DNA of 64,000 bases from Desmodus rotundus (lineage: Eukaryota; Chordata; Mammalia; Chiroptera; Phyllostomidae): the NCBI RefSeq assembly GCF_022682495.2, contig NC_071397.1:33123427-33187426 (forward strand), written 5' to 3'. Within the stretch, counting starts at the first letter, position 1; every line of letters begins with the position of its first letter. The position numbers and the translations under genes are program-made. A model generated the notes under the pieces. The model searched no databases, was not told the DNA's origin, and saw only the letters and a program-made list of their open reading frames with translations. This document shows, piece by piece, positions 61,501 through 63,821 of this stretch.

Positions 61501-63821
61501 CTATACAGCAGAAAGAAAGAAGGAAATCCTACCCTTTGTGGCAGCATGGATGGAACTGGAAAGTATCATGCTAAGTGAAATGAACCAGGAAGTGAAAAAC
61601 AAATATCATATGATTTCACCTATAAGTGGAACCTAATCAACAAAAAAAACAGGTAAGCAAAATAGAGCCAGAGACATGGAAATAAAGAACAAACCAGAGG
61701 CGCAAGGGGAAGGAGACAACAGGGGAAAGAAGGGAAAGGGTCAAGTCAAGGACCATGTATAAAGGACCCATAGACAAAGACAATGGGAGGAAAGACTGAA
61801 AGTGGAAGGTGGGGGTGGGTAGGGCAGGGGAGAGTAATGGGAGGAAAATGGGGACCACTATAATTGAACGACAATAAAAAAATTAATAATGAAAAAAAGA
61901 AAACAGGAATAAAAATCCTATAGATTGTCATCTATGTTGAAAACTCTAGAAAGTACATGAAAAAGAGAATTTCAAAAAGTCAAAAGAAAAGGACAAACTT
62001 CTCATAAATTCTGGAGGTTGCTCCAGATATAAAGATCATATGCTCTTATGGTTTGAACTATGTCCATCTAATGAAGGCAATTTCTATTTCTAACTCTTAT
62101 TATTTTCAAAACTTTAGTATACCAATCAATATCTCTGAAACATGAAAGTATTCAATATCAGGTCCAAAGTTAATGTTATTTCTTTTTTATAAAATTATAT
62201 ACATACAGTATTTTATAGTTCCCAGAGAGTTTCACCTACATTCTCCCATTTGATCTCCACAGGCCTTGTAGGAAGGGGTAATAATGATCATTCCCTCTTT
62301 AGAGATGGGTAAACTGAGGCTCAGAAGGGTTAAGGAATTATTTCAAAGTCACATGGCTCAGTAACCAAACCAGGACTCTTCTGGTCACCAGTATTTTATA
62401 CACAAGTATTTAATATTTCATTTAAAACCTATTCCAAAAATAAATTTCATGGACTATTGAAATTAAACTCTTTATCACTATTACAGAGAGAATTTTGATT
62501 AGAATTTTTTTTATTTGTTTTTAATTCTTGACTAAGTCTTGAAGCTTTAACCAAAACTGCTTACTGTAGGCCTTGTCCCTGCTAATAAAAACATCTACGA
62601 CCCTCCAAACTCCTGGATCCATCACATTTGATGGATATTTTGCCCAATATCATTGTGATTTCACATGACAAAAGATACTTCAGATTTATTTTACTCCTAT
62701 CACCATTTTTAAATAAGTCATTTAAAAGGCAGTGATAACAAGAAGGAAAGTTATGCCTGATTTTCCATTTAGGCCCCCAACTATGGTGCTGACTCATCAT
62801 GGTAACCATCCACTGATATTTCCTTCTAACACTGTATTCCATACTCACTGTGATTAAGTTAAATCTATACTTTTCTCTCTCCGCCATGACTGACTTTGTA
62901 GTTGTGGTGAGTTAATGCTAAGCTGCTATTACATTTCATGAGATCCTAAAAGGTATGATGAGGCCTGCCAACAATTTACTCTAGGGAATCAAGGAAAGAG
63001 CTCCAGTCTTGTTGATGGTTCTTACTAAGCATTGTATTAACTTTGAACTTCTAACAAGCAACTGAATTTTAGAGGACATTTGGAAAACAAAGAGAAACTC
63101 AGATTTTCAAATTGCTCAAACTATCACGAATGCTTTCCTGCATGGTGCCTGAAAAGGGTTCCTATCTGCTTCCAGGTGAGAGGCAGCTATGTGACCTTGG
63201 ACCACCCAAACCCTCTCCTCCCATAGATGTTTCCCAAGTTGCCTTCCCCCTGAGTGTCACACGCCTGTTCTCCATTTAACCAACCCACAGCATTACAGAC
63301 ACATTCCTAGGGCCTTATGATGCTCAGCTCCCCAATGCACTTCTTCCTAACAAGTTCAATTTTTCAGTTGTTTATATTCTACATCTCTGAGTAGGAGGCA
63401 ATTTTACTATTACTTATTATTCCATACAAATTTCTCTTAAGGAAAAGAACTGTACACTTCTAGATTTCATTCACTAAAGACATTTTAAGTTTCCTAAATG
63501 CAACCACAGACAAGCTGAGGGACTTTTATAAACTATGACAGTAATTACCTTCAAGTGTTGTCCCTTCTCCCAGAAGGGCATCTCCAGCCCCGGATGCATA
63601 CAAAGCCGTCACAGACAAGGTGTACCTTGTCCCTTGGTTCAATCGTCTCAGCACCGTATTGGTTGTGTCTCCCCTCACAGTGACCTCTTGAGTTTCACCT
63701 CCTGCCACCGGGGTGTATGTGACGAGATACTGTTTCACTTTTCCTGGTGCTTCACTCCAAGATAACTTCATAGTTGATGTGGTAGGGTCAGAAACTCTTA
63801 AGTCTCTTGGGTTCCCTCTAA
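2101..63821 (-). CDS. COL12A1: COL12A1, collagen alpha-1(XII) chain, internal part of the gene (40 exons; spliced)
   Basis: The product is a homotrimeric FACIT collagen of the extracellular matrix. It sits on collagen I fibrils, and its large N-terminal NC3 arms reach into the matrix of tendon, skin, muscle and bone surface. Forty exons with GT donors and AG acceptors join into one open frame of about 1,889 codons. The domain order is FN3-5 to -8, VWA3, FN3-9 to -18, Pro-rich linker, VWA4, then most of a TSPN/laminin-G-like domain. This layout, with a VWA between four visible FN3s and ten more FN3s, fits collagen XII and not collagen XIV, which has only two VWA domains. The wording of individual repeats (for example [36 protein letters not shown]) matches COL12A1 as I know it. 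The start codon, first domains and collagenous region are outside the window. The listed range includes introns; the exons are given separately. Confidence 0.97.
4347..4563 (+). mobile_element. Ves-type tRNA-derived SINE with AAAT-repeat tail
   Basis: It starts cctgactggtgtggctcag (A-box region), with the B-box ggttcgattcccagtcagg, then the gcaggccaggtccccagtag body. A pyrimidine-rich stretch and an (AAAT)n tail from about 4522 follow. This family is characteristic of bats and is the main clue to the host. It is antisense to COL12A1. Confidence 0.88.
4522..4563. repeat. (AAAT)n microsatellite, SINE tail
   Basis: About ten uninterrupted copies of aaat directly follow the SINE body, so the tract most likely grew from the element's A-rich tail. 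Confidence 0.9.
5818..5927 (-). CDS. COL12A1: COL12A1 window exon 39: TSPN/LamG-like domain
   Basis: 110 nt, phase 1 start, phase 0 end. It reads (P)[19 protein letters not shown], then [16 protein letters not shown] before GTAAAA. The acceptor is ATTACAG. Confidence 0.94.
6130..6255. mobile_element. 126-bp mariner-like MITE, copy 1
   Basis: Terminal inverted repeats: the left end gtgggtaaaaagtaagttta and the right end, read backwards, atgggtcaaaagtaggttta, each followed by cagttg. A TA flanks the left side. There is no coding capacity. A second copy of the same element lies at 56539-56665. It is about 90 bases upstream (acceptor side) of no exon; the nearest exon is window exon 38, ending at 6343. 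Confidence 0.72.
6343..6485 (-). CDS. COL12A1: COL12A1 window exon 38: TSPN/LamG-like domain
   Basis: 143 nt, phase 2 start, phase 1 end. It reads [19 protein letters not shown], then [19 protein letters not shown] and ends QVGVIAD plus C before GTAAGG. The acceptor is CAACAG; an AG two bases later would break phase. Confidence 0.94.
7602..7652. repeat. Two adjacent perfect palindromes
   Basis: aggacagccggctgtcct at 7602-7619 (18 bp) and tcacctccggaggtga at 7637-7652 (16 bp) are each exact inverted repeats with no spacer. They lie in the intron between exons 38 and 37. I see no repeat family that explains them. Confidence 0.85.
8548..8686 (-). CDS. COL12A1: COL12A1 window exon 37: TSPN/LamG-like domain
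   Basis: 139 nt, phase 1 start, phase 2 end. It reads (G)[18 protein letters not shown], then [17 protein letters not shown] and VNQPT plus GT. The donor is GT|GTAAGTG. YNLTE is a candidate N-glycosylation sequon. The acceptor ATGAAG lacks a strong pyrimidine tract. Confidence 0.94.
8783..8821 (-). CDS. COL12A1: COL12A1 window exon 36: 39-nt exon opening the TSPN/LamG-like domain
   Basis: Short exon encoding (S)[12 protein letters not shown] plus G, phase 1 at both ends, between TTGCAG and GTAAGC. It starts the thrombospondin-N/laminin-G-like domain that precedes the collagenous region. Confidence 0.93.
8822..10145. other. Intron between exons 36 and 35
   Basis: AT-rich apart from an unassigned GC-rich block at about 9160-9440, which produces several short overlapping open frames on both strands. 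None resembles a protein I know. Confidence 0.65.
10146..10310 (-). CDS. COL12A1: COL12A1 window exon 35: VWA4 end
   Basis: 165 nt, phase 1 at both ends. It begins (G)[18 protein letters not shown], then [19 protein letters not shown] and ends TFVCETATS plus A before GTGAGT. The acceptor is CTGCAG. It matches the last VWA3 exons in position of the closing Cys. Confidence 0.96.
10311..11688. other. Intron between exons 35 and 34
   Basis: A GC-richer, CT-rich patch at 11160-11410 is unassigned. Otherwise plain intron. Confidence 0.65.
11689..11832 (-). CDS. COL12A1: COL12A1 window exon 34: VWA4, third part
   Basis: 144 nt, phase 1 at both ends. It begins (G)[18 protein letters not shown], then [18 protein letters not shown] and ends FVIQQS plus G before GTAAGC. 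TDGRS carries the third metal-site Asp. The acceptor is CTGTAG. Confidence 0.96.
11979..12102 (-). CDS. COL12A1: COL12A1 window exon 33: VWA4, second part
   Basis: 124 nt, phase 0 start, phase 1 end. It begins [19 protein letters not shown], then [17 protein letters not shown] plus G before GTACAG. GGNTRTG is the second metal-site loop. The acceptor is TTTCAG. Confidence 0.96.
12556..12800 (+). mobile_element. MIR SINE
   Basis: It follows the MIR core: a 'ctgtagtcaggaatccttgg' region, 'ctgccaagcaatggcc', 'ttgggcaagtttctgacatc', 'tttcctcaccagtgaaatgg', and a tail 'tagctggcacatagga'. It is an ancient mammal-wide SINE in the intron between exons 33 and 32. Confidence 0.82.
13344..13843 (+). mobile_element. 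5'-truncated L1, 3' end with target-site duplication
   Basis: It covers the last part of L1 ORF2 (frame reading [19 protein letters not shown]) and the 3' UTR, ending 'taattgaacaacaacaaaaaa'. The 11-bp duplication aaaagagaagt at 13333-13343 and 13844-13854 bounds the insertion exactly. It is antisense to COL12A1, ending 55 bases from the donor side of window exon 32. About 500 bases of it closely resemble the L1 end at 61389-61885. Confidence 0.9.
13899..14038 (-). CDS. COL12A1: COL12A1 window exon 32: VWA4 start, MIDAS motif
   Basis: 140 nt, phase 1 start, phase 0 end. It reads (V)[19 protein letters not shown], then [19 protein letters not shown] and ends NPAGIQ before GTGGGT. DASWS is the DxSxS metal site. 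The acceptor is CCCCAG. Confidence 0.96.
15494..15568 (-). CDS. COL12A1: COL12A1 window exon 31: proline-rich linker before VWA4
   Basis: 75 nt, phase 1 at both ends. It encodes [20 protein letters not shown], then PARD plus G. It is a short Pro/Thr hinge between FN3-18 and VWA4, also present in the human protein. The acceptor is TTCTAG and the donor GATG|GTAAGT. Confidence 0.94.
16104..16250 (-). CDS. COL12A1: COL12A1 window exon 30: FN3-18, second part
   Basis: 147 nt, phase 1 at both ends. It begins (G)[17 protein letters not shown], continues [18 protein letters not shown] and ends VKEHT plus A before GTAAGT. The acceptor is AATCAG. Confidence 0.95.
16345..16685 (-). mobile_element. L1 3' fragment, same strand as COL12A1
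   Basis: Read on the minus strand, it gives the ORF2 end ([20 protein letters not shown]) followed by an L1 3' UTR running to about 16345. It fills most of the 496-base intron between exons 29 and 30 and stops about 60 bases from the exon 29 donor. An apparent in-frame extension into exon 29 is chance read-through, not a real exon form. Confidence 0.85.
16747..16863 (-). CDS. COL12A1: COL12A1 window exon 29: FN3-18, first part
   Basis: 117 nt, phase 1 at both ends. It begins (L)[17 protein letters not shown], contains [16 protein letters not shown] and ends SPAD plus G before GTACGT. LNVTD is a candidate N-glycosylation sequon. The acceptor is TTGTAG. An L1 fragment ends about 60 bases from the donor. 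Confidence 0.95.
17793..17939 (-). CDS. COL12A1: COL12A1 window exon 28: FN3-17, second part
   Basis: 147 nt, phase 1 at both ends. It begins (G)[17 protein letters not shown], continues [19 protein letters not shown] and ends QGTT plus T. The donor is ACGT|GTGAGTT; the overlapping GTGTGA two bases earlier is less like consensus and breaks phase. The acceptor is GTTGAAG. Confidence 0.95.
19053..19172 (-). CDS. COL12A1: COL12A1 window exon 27: FN3-17, first part
   Basis: 120 nt, phase 1 at both ends. It begins (V)[17 protein letters not shown], contains [17 protein letters not shown] and ends KPV plus G before GTAAGG. The acceptor is TTGCAG. The split inside this FN3 is phase 1, not phase 0 as in FN3-9 to -16. 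Confidence 0.95.
19461..19545 (+). repeat. Ancient interspersed repeat fragment
   Basis: 'tttagaatgttatagattac' and 'agactatctagtccaaacac' follow a wording common to old mammalian repeats. I cannot name the family. Its first 25 bases recur at 21463-21487. Confidence 0.4.
19928..20081 (+). mobile_element. MER5-type hAT relic
   Basis: It starts cagtggctctcaacctgggc and ends with 'aagctcctcaggtgattcca' and a diverged inverted end. This is the MER5A/B pattern of a nonautonomous hAT-Charlie element. Confidence 0.7.
20090..20287 (+). mobile_element. Nonautonomous hAT element with perfect 8-bp duplication
   Basis: Terminal inverted repeats: CAGTGGTCCCCAACC at the left and CAGGGGTCCCCAGCC read backwards from the right. 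The target duplication ctctaaac at 20082-20089 and 20288-20295 is exact and of hAT length. The body has 'tttggcatcagggaccggtt' and 'ctactgtgcggcctgtttcc', familiar from a mammalian Charlie-group family I cannot name with certainty. Confidence 0.85.
20793..20922 (-). CDS. COL12A1: COL12A1 window exon 26: FN3-16, second half
   Basis: 130 nt, phase 0 then phase 1. It begins [19 protein letters not shown], continues [18 protein letters not shown] and ends NGRT plus G before GTAAAT. The acceptor is CTGTAG. It is the last FN3 with the 130-nt second exon. Confidence 0.95.
21085..21180 (+). mobile_element. MIR SINE fragment
   Basis: 'ttagagtcagacagatctgg', 'gctccagtctcaggtt' and 'accagctgtatgacttagca' match the MIR core, truncated at both sides. 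Confidence 0.7.
22392..22534 (-). CDS. COL12A1: COL12A1 window exon 25: FN3-16, first half
   Basis: 143 nt, phase 1 then phase 0. It begins (L)[17 protein letters not shown], contains [17 protein letters not shown] and ends PIDEY before GTAAGT. The acceptor is ATTTAG. Confidence 0.95.
23180..23309 (-). CDS. COL12A1: COL12A1 window exon 24: FN3-15, second half
   Basis: 130 nt, phase 0 then phase 1. It begins [19 protein letters not shown], continues [18 protein letters not shown] and ends QGRT plus C before GTGAGG. The acceptor is CTCCAG. Confidence 0.95.
24361..24503 (-). CDS. COL12A1: COL12A1 window exon 23: FN3-15, first half
   Basis: 143 nt, phase 1 then phase 0. It begins (L)[17 protein letters not shown], contains [17 protein letters not shown] and ends TRPSDS before GTAAGC. 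The acceptor is TCTCAG. Confidence 0.95.
25598..25727 (-). CDS. COL12A1: COL12A1 window exon 22: FN3-14, second half
   Basis: 130 nt, phase 0 then phase 1. It begins [19 protein letters not shown], continues [18 protein letters not shown] and ends TGRT plus T before GTAAGT. The acceptor is CTTTAG. Confidence 0.95.
26149..26288 (-). CDS. COL12A1: COL12A1 window exon 21: FN3-14, first half
   Basis: 140 nt, phase 1 then phase 0. It begins (K)[17 protein letters not shown], contains [17 protein letters not shown] and ends GGPEEL before GTAATT. The acceptor is TTCTAG. Confidence 0.95.
26702..26831 (-). CDS. COL12A1: COL12A1 window exon 20: FN3-13, second half
   Basis: 130 nt, phase 0 then phase 1. 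It begins [19 protein letters not shown], continues [18 protein letters not shown] and ends RGKT plus A before GTAAGT. The acceptor is CTCAAG. Confidence 0.95.
26832..29591. other. Intron between exons 20 and 19
   Basis: 2.76 kb without a repeat I can name and without coding signals. It may include old diverged repeats beyond recognition by eye. Confidence 0.6.
29592..29734 (-). CDS. COL12A1: COL12A1 window exon 19: FN3-13, first half
   Basis: 143 nt, phase 1 then phase 0. It begins (A)[17 protein letters not shown], contains [17 protein letters not shown] and ends GNEQT before GTAATT. YNATS is a candidate N-glycosylation sequon. The acceptor is TTTCAG. Confidence 0.95.
30078..30104 (-). CDS. 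COL12A1: COL12A1 window exon 18: 27-nt micro-exon, linker FN3-12 to FN3-13
   Basis: Two bases complete a Leu codon, then RLIPATTP, then one base of an Ala codon. It lies between TTTTTTTAG and CCAG|GTAAG. Phase 1 at both ends fits the exons on either side. Human COL12A1 has a short peptide at this place, which supports a real exon, although the bat residues differ. It is too short to find by open-frame length. Confidence 0.85.
30201..30333 (-). CDS. COL12A1: COL12A1 window exon 17: FN3-12, second half
   Basis: 133 nt, one codon longer than the usual 130. It begins [19 protein letters not shown], continues [18 protein letters not shown] and ends SERT plus C before GTAGGTGT. The acceptor is CCTAAG. 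Phase 0 start, phase 1 end. Confidence 0.94.
30591..30730 (-). CDS. COL12A1: COL12A1 window exon 16: FN3-12, first half
   Basis: 140 nt, phase 1 then phase 0. It begins (R)[17 protein letters not shown], contains [17 protein letters not shown] and ends SDKME. The acceptor used is TGACAG; a second AG seven bases into the exon would break phase. The donor GTAGTG is weaker than its neighbours. Confidence 0.94.
32010..32394 (+). mobile_element. hAT-type DNA transposon relic with 8-bp duplication
   Basis: It begins ctgtgctgtccactag with 'agccactagccacatgtagc'. It ends 'gtggctactagaaaaattg ... aatactgctg', a diverged inverted end. Flanking ctctagac at 32002-32009 and 32395-32402 is an exact 8-bp duplication. 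Inside, 32150-32245 contains several tandem copies of a motif like attacactgatt. It lies in the intron between exons 16 and 15. Confidence 0.72.
32437..32580 (+). repeat. L2-like ancient repeat fragment, tentative
   Basis: 'gctgaacactgtgccgagca', 'tgaagatgcaaagttaaaca' and 'ctgccttccttaggaa' recall the common 'gcactgtgctaggcactgg...' mammalian repeat. Family assignment is from memory and tentative. Confidence 0.35.
33153..33282 (-). CDS. COL12A1: COL12A1 window exon 15: FN3-11, second half
   Basis: 130 nt, phase 0 then phase 1. It begins [19 protein letters not shown], continues [18 protein letters not shown] and ends AQDKT plus C before GTGAGT. The acceptor is ATTACAG. Confidence 0.95.
34376..34512 (-). 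CDS. COL12A1: COL12A1 window exon 14: FN3-11, first half
   Basis: 137 nt, phase 1 then phase 0. It begins (L)[17 protein letters not shown], contains [16 protein letters not shown] and ends EEDTRE before GTAGGT. The acceptor is CTCCAG. Confidence 0.95.
34513..36365. other. Intron between exons 14 and 13
   Basis: A pyrimidine-rich, less AT-rich block at about 35100-35590 carries overlapping open frames on both strands. I cannot assign it to a gene or repeat. Confidence 0.6.
36366..36495 (-). CDS. COL12A1: COL12A1 window exon 13: FN3-10, second half
   Basis: 130 nt, phase 0 then phase 1. It begins [19 protein letters not shown], continues [18 protein letters not shown] and ends VT plus C before GTAAG. 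The acceptor is ATGCAG. Confidence 0.95.
36803..36945 (-). CDS. COL12A1: COL12A1 window exon 12: FN3-10, first half
   Basis: 143 nt, phase 1 then phase 0. It opens (L)[13 protein letters not shown], contains [16 protein letters not shown] and ends TKAKE before GTGGGA. It holds a possible N-glycosylation sequon NAT in PINATEP. The acceptor is AACAG. Confidence 0.95.
37951..37997. repeat. 19-bp perfect hairpin, 9-base loop
   Basis: The left arm attattcacttctataatt (37951-37969) pairs exactly with 37979-37997 around the loop cacttctag. It lies in the intron between exons 12 and 11, about 210 bases from exon 11. It is AT-rich and has no recognised family. Confidence 0.9.
38211..38340 (-). CDS. 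COL12A1: COL12A1 window exon 11: FN3-9, second half
   Basis: 130 nt, phase 0 start, phase 1 end. It begins [19 protein letters not shown], continues [20 protein letters not shown] and ends TEKT plus T. The acceptor is CCTTTAG and the donor ACCT|GTGAGTC. Confidence 0.95.
38893..39032 (-). CDS. COL12A1: COL12A1 window exon 10: FN3-9, first half
   Basis: 140 nt, phase 1 start, phase 0 end. It begins (G)[18 protein letters not shown] and contains [18 protein letters not shown]. It ends KRQE before GTAAGT. The acceptor is TGTAG. This is the first of eight FN3s (9 to 16) with the same phase-1/phase-0/phase-1 two-exon layout. Confidence 0.95.
41235..41491 (+). mobile_element. tRNA-derived SINE inside the MER20-like element
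   Basis: 'ccctggccaggtagctcagt' (A box), 'aaggttgtgggttccatctg' (B box) and 'cagtcagggcacatacaaga' are followed by a CT-rich stretch, an AAAT tail and a pentamer repeat. The duplication tctggccca at 41226-41234 and 41492-41500 bounds it exactly. It differs from the SINE at 4347 and is a second tRNA-derived type. Confidence 0.85.
41438..41487. repeat. (AATAG)n microsatellite in the SINE tail
   Basis: About nine copies of the pentamer aatag sit just inside the SINE's 3' duplication, so the repeat grew from the element's tail after insertion. It makes spurious open frames on both strands. Confidence 0.9.
41536..41682 (-). CDS. COL12A1: COL12A1 window exon 9: VWA3 end
   Basis: 147 nt, phase 1 at both ends. 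It encodes (G)[18 protein letters not shown], then [19 protein letters not shown] and NSVKGP. The Cys near the end matches the usual closing cysteine of collagen VWA domains. The acceptor is TTTGAG and the donor CCAG|GTAAGG. A hAT relic ends about 12 bases from the donor side of this exon. Confidence 0.96.
42236..42400 (-). CDS. COL12A1: COL12A1 window exon 8: VWA3, third part
   Basis: 165 nt, phase 1 at both ends. It encodes (G)[18 protein letters not shown], then [16 protein letters not shown] and EGVELFAI. The Asp of TDGKS is the third metal-site position. The acceptor is CACCAG and the donor ATTG|GTAAGC. Confidence 0.96.
42493..42612 (-). CDS. COL12A1: COL12A1 window exon 7: VWA3, second part
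   Basis: 120 nt, phase 1 at both ends. It encodes (A)[15 protein letters not shown], then [20 protein letters not shown]. The Thr of GGNTLTG is the expected second MIDAS loop. The acceptor is ATTTTAG and the donor ACAG|GTGAGTC. Confidence 0.96.
42694..42843 (-). CDS. COL12A1: COL12A1 window exon 6: VWA3 start, MIDAS motif
   Basis: 150 nt. It reads (G)[20 protein letters not shown], then [20 protein letters not shown] and GPKRVQI. DGSWS is the DxSxS metal-ion-dependent adhesion site of a von Willebrand A domain. The acceptor is TGTCAG and the donor ATTG|GTGAGT. Both ends are phase 1. Confidence 0.96.
42844..45785. other. Introns 6-5 and 5-4
   Basis: Mostly unannotatable AT-rich sequence. A short MIR/L2-like tail, 'gctggcacatagtaggctc', lies near 45103. 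The GC-richer stretch at 45290-45500 is unassigned. Confidence 0.6.
44595..44716 (-). CDS. COL12A1: COL12A1 window exon 5: FN3-8 end and linker to VWA3
   Basis: 122 nt. The first base completes an Arg codon, then [16 protein letters not shown] closes FN3-8. A linker, [15 protein letters not shown], leads to VWA3. The acceptor is TTTCAG and the donor TCCG|GTAAGACA. In the known short form of collagen XII (XIIB) the skipped block should end with this exon. Confidence 0.94.
45786..45978 (-). CDS. COL12A1: COL12A1 window exon 4: FN3-8, first part
   Basis: 193 nt. It begins (A)[13 protein letters not shown], contains [17 protein letters not shown], and ends NTVVLEEL plus AG. The acceptor is TTTACAG and the donor AG|GTAGGAA. 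Its 3' junction is phase 2, the only such phase within an FN3 in this window. It carries about two thirds of the domain, a split unlike that of the later two-exon FN3s. Confidence 0.94.
46428..46694 (-). CDS. COL12A1: COL12A1 window exon 3: FN3-7, complete domain in one exon
   Basis: 267 nt, phase 1 at both ends. It opens (L)[19 protein letters not shown] and ends GSGTT plus G. The FN3 core is seen in [17 protein letters not shown] and [16 protein letters not shown]. The acceptor is CTCACAG and the donor GTACAC. It is the last of the three single-exon FN3s in the window. Confidence 0.95.
46983..47326 (+). mobile_element. 5'-truncated Ves-type SINE with expanded GGAA tail
   Basis: It starts at 'aattgagcaccaacctgaaa' and lacks the A box. 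It has a B box 'gttcaattcccagtcagggc', the body 'gggccaggtccctggttag', an AAAT tail and then a long GGAA run. A 15-bp duplication flanks it: aaacacccatttctg ends at 46982, and the copy at 47327-47341 has one C/T change. Confidence 0.87.
47196..47328. repeat. (GGAA)n microsatellite, about 130 bp
   Basis: An almost pure ggaa run with one interruption (ggaggaa near 47262), lying inside the SINE's duplication. On the minus strand it would encode repeated PSFL, which is an artefact, not a gene. GGAA runs are known ETS-factor (GGAA core) binding arrays in other genomes. Confidence 0.95.
48670..49068 (+). mobile_element. MLT1-type (ERVL-MaLR) solo LTR remnant
   Basis: It begins tgttatggactgaatggttg with 'tgtctccccaaaatttacat', then 'ggtggaacctttgggtaat', 'gatggccatctccaagccag' and 'ggaactgtgagaaaataaat'. 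This order fits an MLT1 LTR. I see no internal region and no coding content; it is an old noncoding remnant. Confidence 0.72.
52066..52240 (-). mobile_element. MIR SINE, minus orientation
   Basis: 'gggcactttgcttggtgctt', 'tcattcaatcctctggacaa', 'cagattagaaaactgaagct' and 'gtaacttgcccaaggtctta' match the reversed MIR consensus. Confidence 0.78.
52431..52634 (-). mobile_element. Ves-type SINE, minus orientation (first of a same-site pair)
   Basis: On the minus strand the head is ccctggccagtgtgactcag and the B-box region is 'ggttggggattcgattgctg'. The body is GC-rich and the tail T-rich at the left. It is flanked by diverged copies of the target motif aaaccaYRttc(c)ttt at 52415-52429 and 52635-52648. 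Confidence 0.85.
52649..52848 (-). mobile_element. Ves-type SINE, minus orientation (second of a same-site pair)
   Basis: On the minus strand the head is gccctggctggcatggctca and the body ggtccccagtagggggtgca. The duplication taaaccatgttcttt is exact at about 52634-52648 and 52849-52863. It is less diverged than its neighbour, so probably inserted later. Confidence 0.88.
52998..53270 (-). CDS. COL12A1: COL12A1 window exon 2: FN3-6, complete domain in one exon
   Basis: 273 nt, phase 1 at both ends. It begins (E)[16 protein letters not shown] and ends GEATTE plus T. FN3 core residues are seen in [16 protein letters not shown] and [14 protein letters not shown]. The acceptor is TTCTAG. The donor is T|GTAGGTAACA; a second GT four bases further into the intron would shift the frame, so the first is taken because it makes a Leu codon with the next exon. 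Confidence 0.95.
56539..56665. mobile_element. 127-bp mariner-like MITE, copy 2
   Basis: The left end is gatggggcaaaagaaggttt. The right end, read backwards, is cagggtggggcaaaagtagg then tttaca. TA dinucleotides flank both ends (56537-56538 and 56666-56667). Size and ends match copy 1 at 6130-6255. It is non-coding and can fold into a long hairpin. Confidence 0.78.
59850..60045 (-). mobile_element. L1 3' UTR fragment, minus orientation
   Basis: A T-rich left end is followed by 'cagttacgattgtctgcatt' and a C-rich, purine-poor stretch. That is the mirror of the G-rich L1 3' UTR seen at 61700-61885. No ORF2 portion remains. Confidence 0.7.
60100..61890 (+). mobile_element. 5'-truncated L1: ORF2 3' part and 3' UTR
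   Basis: It begins in ORF2 ([17 protein letters not shown] frame), continues through broken frames with recognisable reverse-transcriptase C-terminal wording ([20 protein letters not shown] near 60395; [19 protein letters not shown] near 61430), and ends in a G-rich 3' UTR with 'ttgaacgacaataaaaaa'. Stops and shifts make it non-coding. It is antisense to COL12A1 and is the largest repeat in the 10.3-kb intron. Confidence 0.9.
62195..62395 (-). mobile_element. MIR-like SINE, minus orientation
   Basis: 'tctcccatttgatctccaca', 'gagatgggtaaactgaggct' and 'cagaagggttaaggaattat' follow the reversed MIR with more divergence than the copy at 52066. Confidence 0.65.
63549..63821 (-). CDS. COL12A1: COL12A1 window exon 1: FN3-5, complete domain in one exon
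   Basis: 273 nt. It opens with the last two bases of a Val codon, then [11 protein letters not shown], and ends TTLE plus one base. The acceptor is AATGAAG after a run of T; the donor is GGTAAT. The FN3 core is visible: the strand-B Trp in KLSWSEAPG and the strand-F Tyr in [14 protein letters not shown]. Both ends are phase 1, so the exon is a symmetric module. A single exon holds the whole FN3, unlike most FN3s further downstream. Confidence 0.95.

Larger units (their letters stand above)
53271..63548. other. 10.3-kb intron between exons 2 and 1
   Basis: The largest intron in the window. It contains MITE copy 2, two L1 pieces and a MIR-like element. 53271-56538 and 56666-59849 show no coding exon, RNA gene or repeat I can name. 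Confidence 0.65.

Noticed and set aside
61196..61636. 146-codon plus-strand open frame
   Set aside because: It is the decayed end of L1 ORF2 ([18 protein letters not shown]), not a host gene; upstream frames are broken.
2101..63821. Assignment to COL14A1 (undulin) instead of COL12A1
   Set aside because: Collagen XIV has only two VWA domains and a shorter FN3 array. Here a VWA lies between at least four FN3s and ten more FN3s, and the residues match collagen XII.
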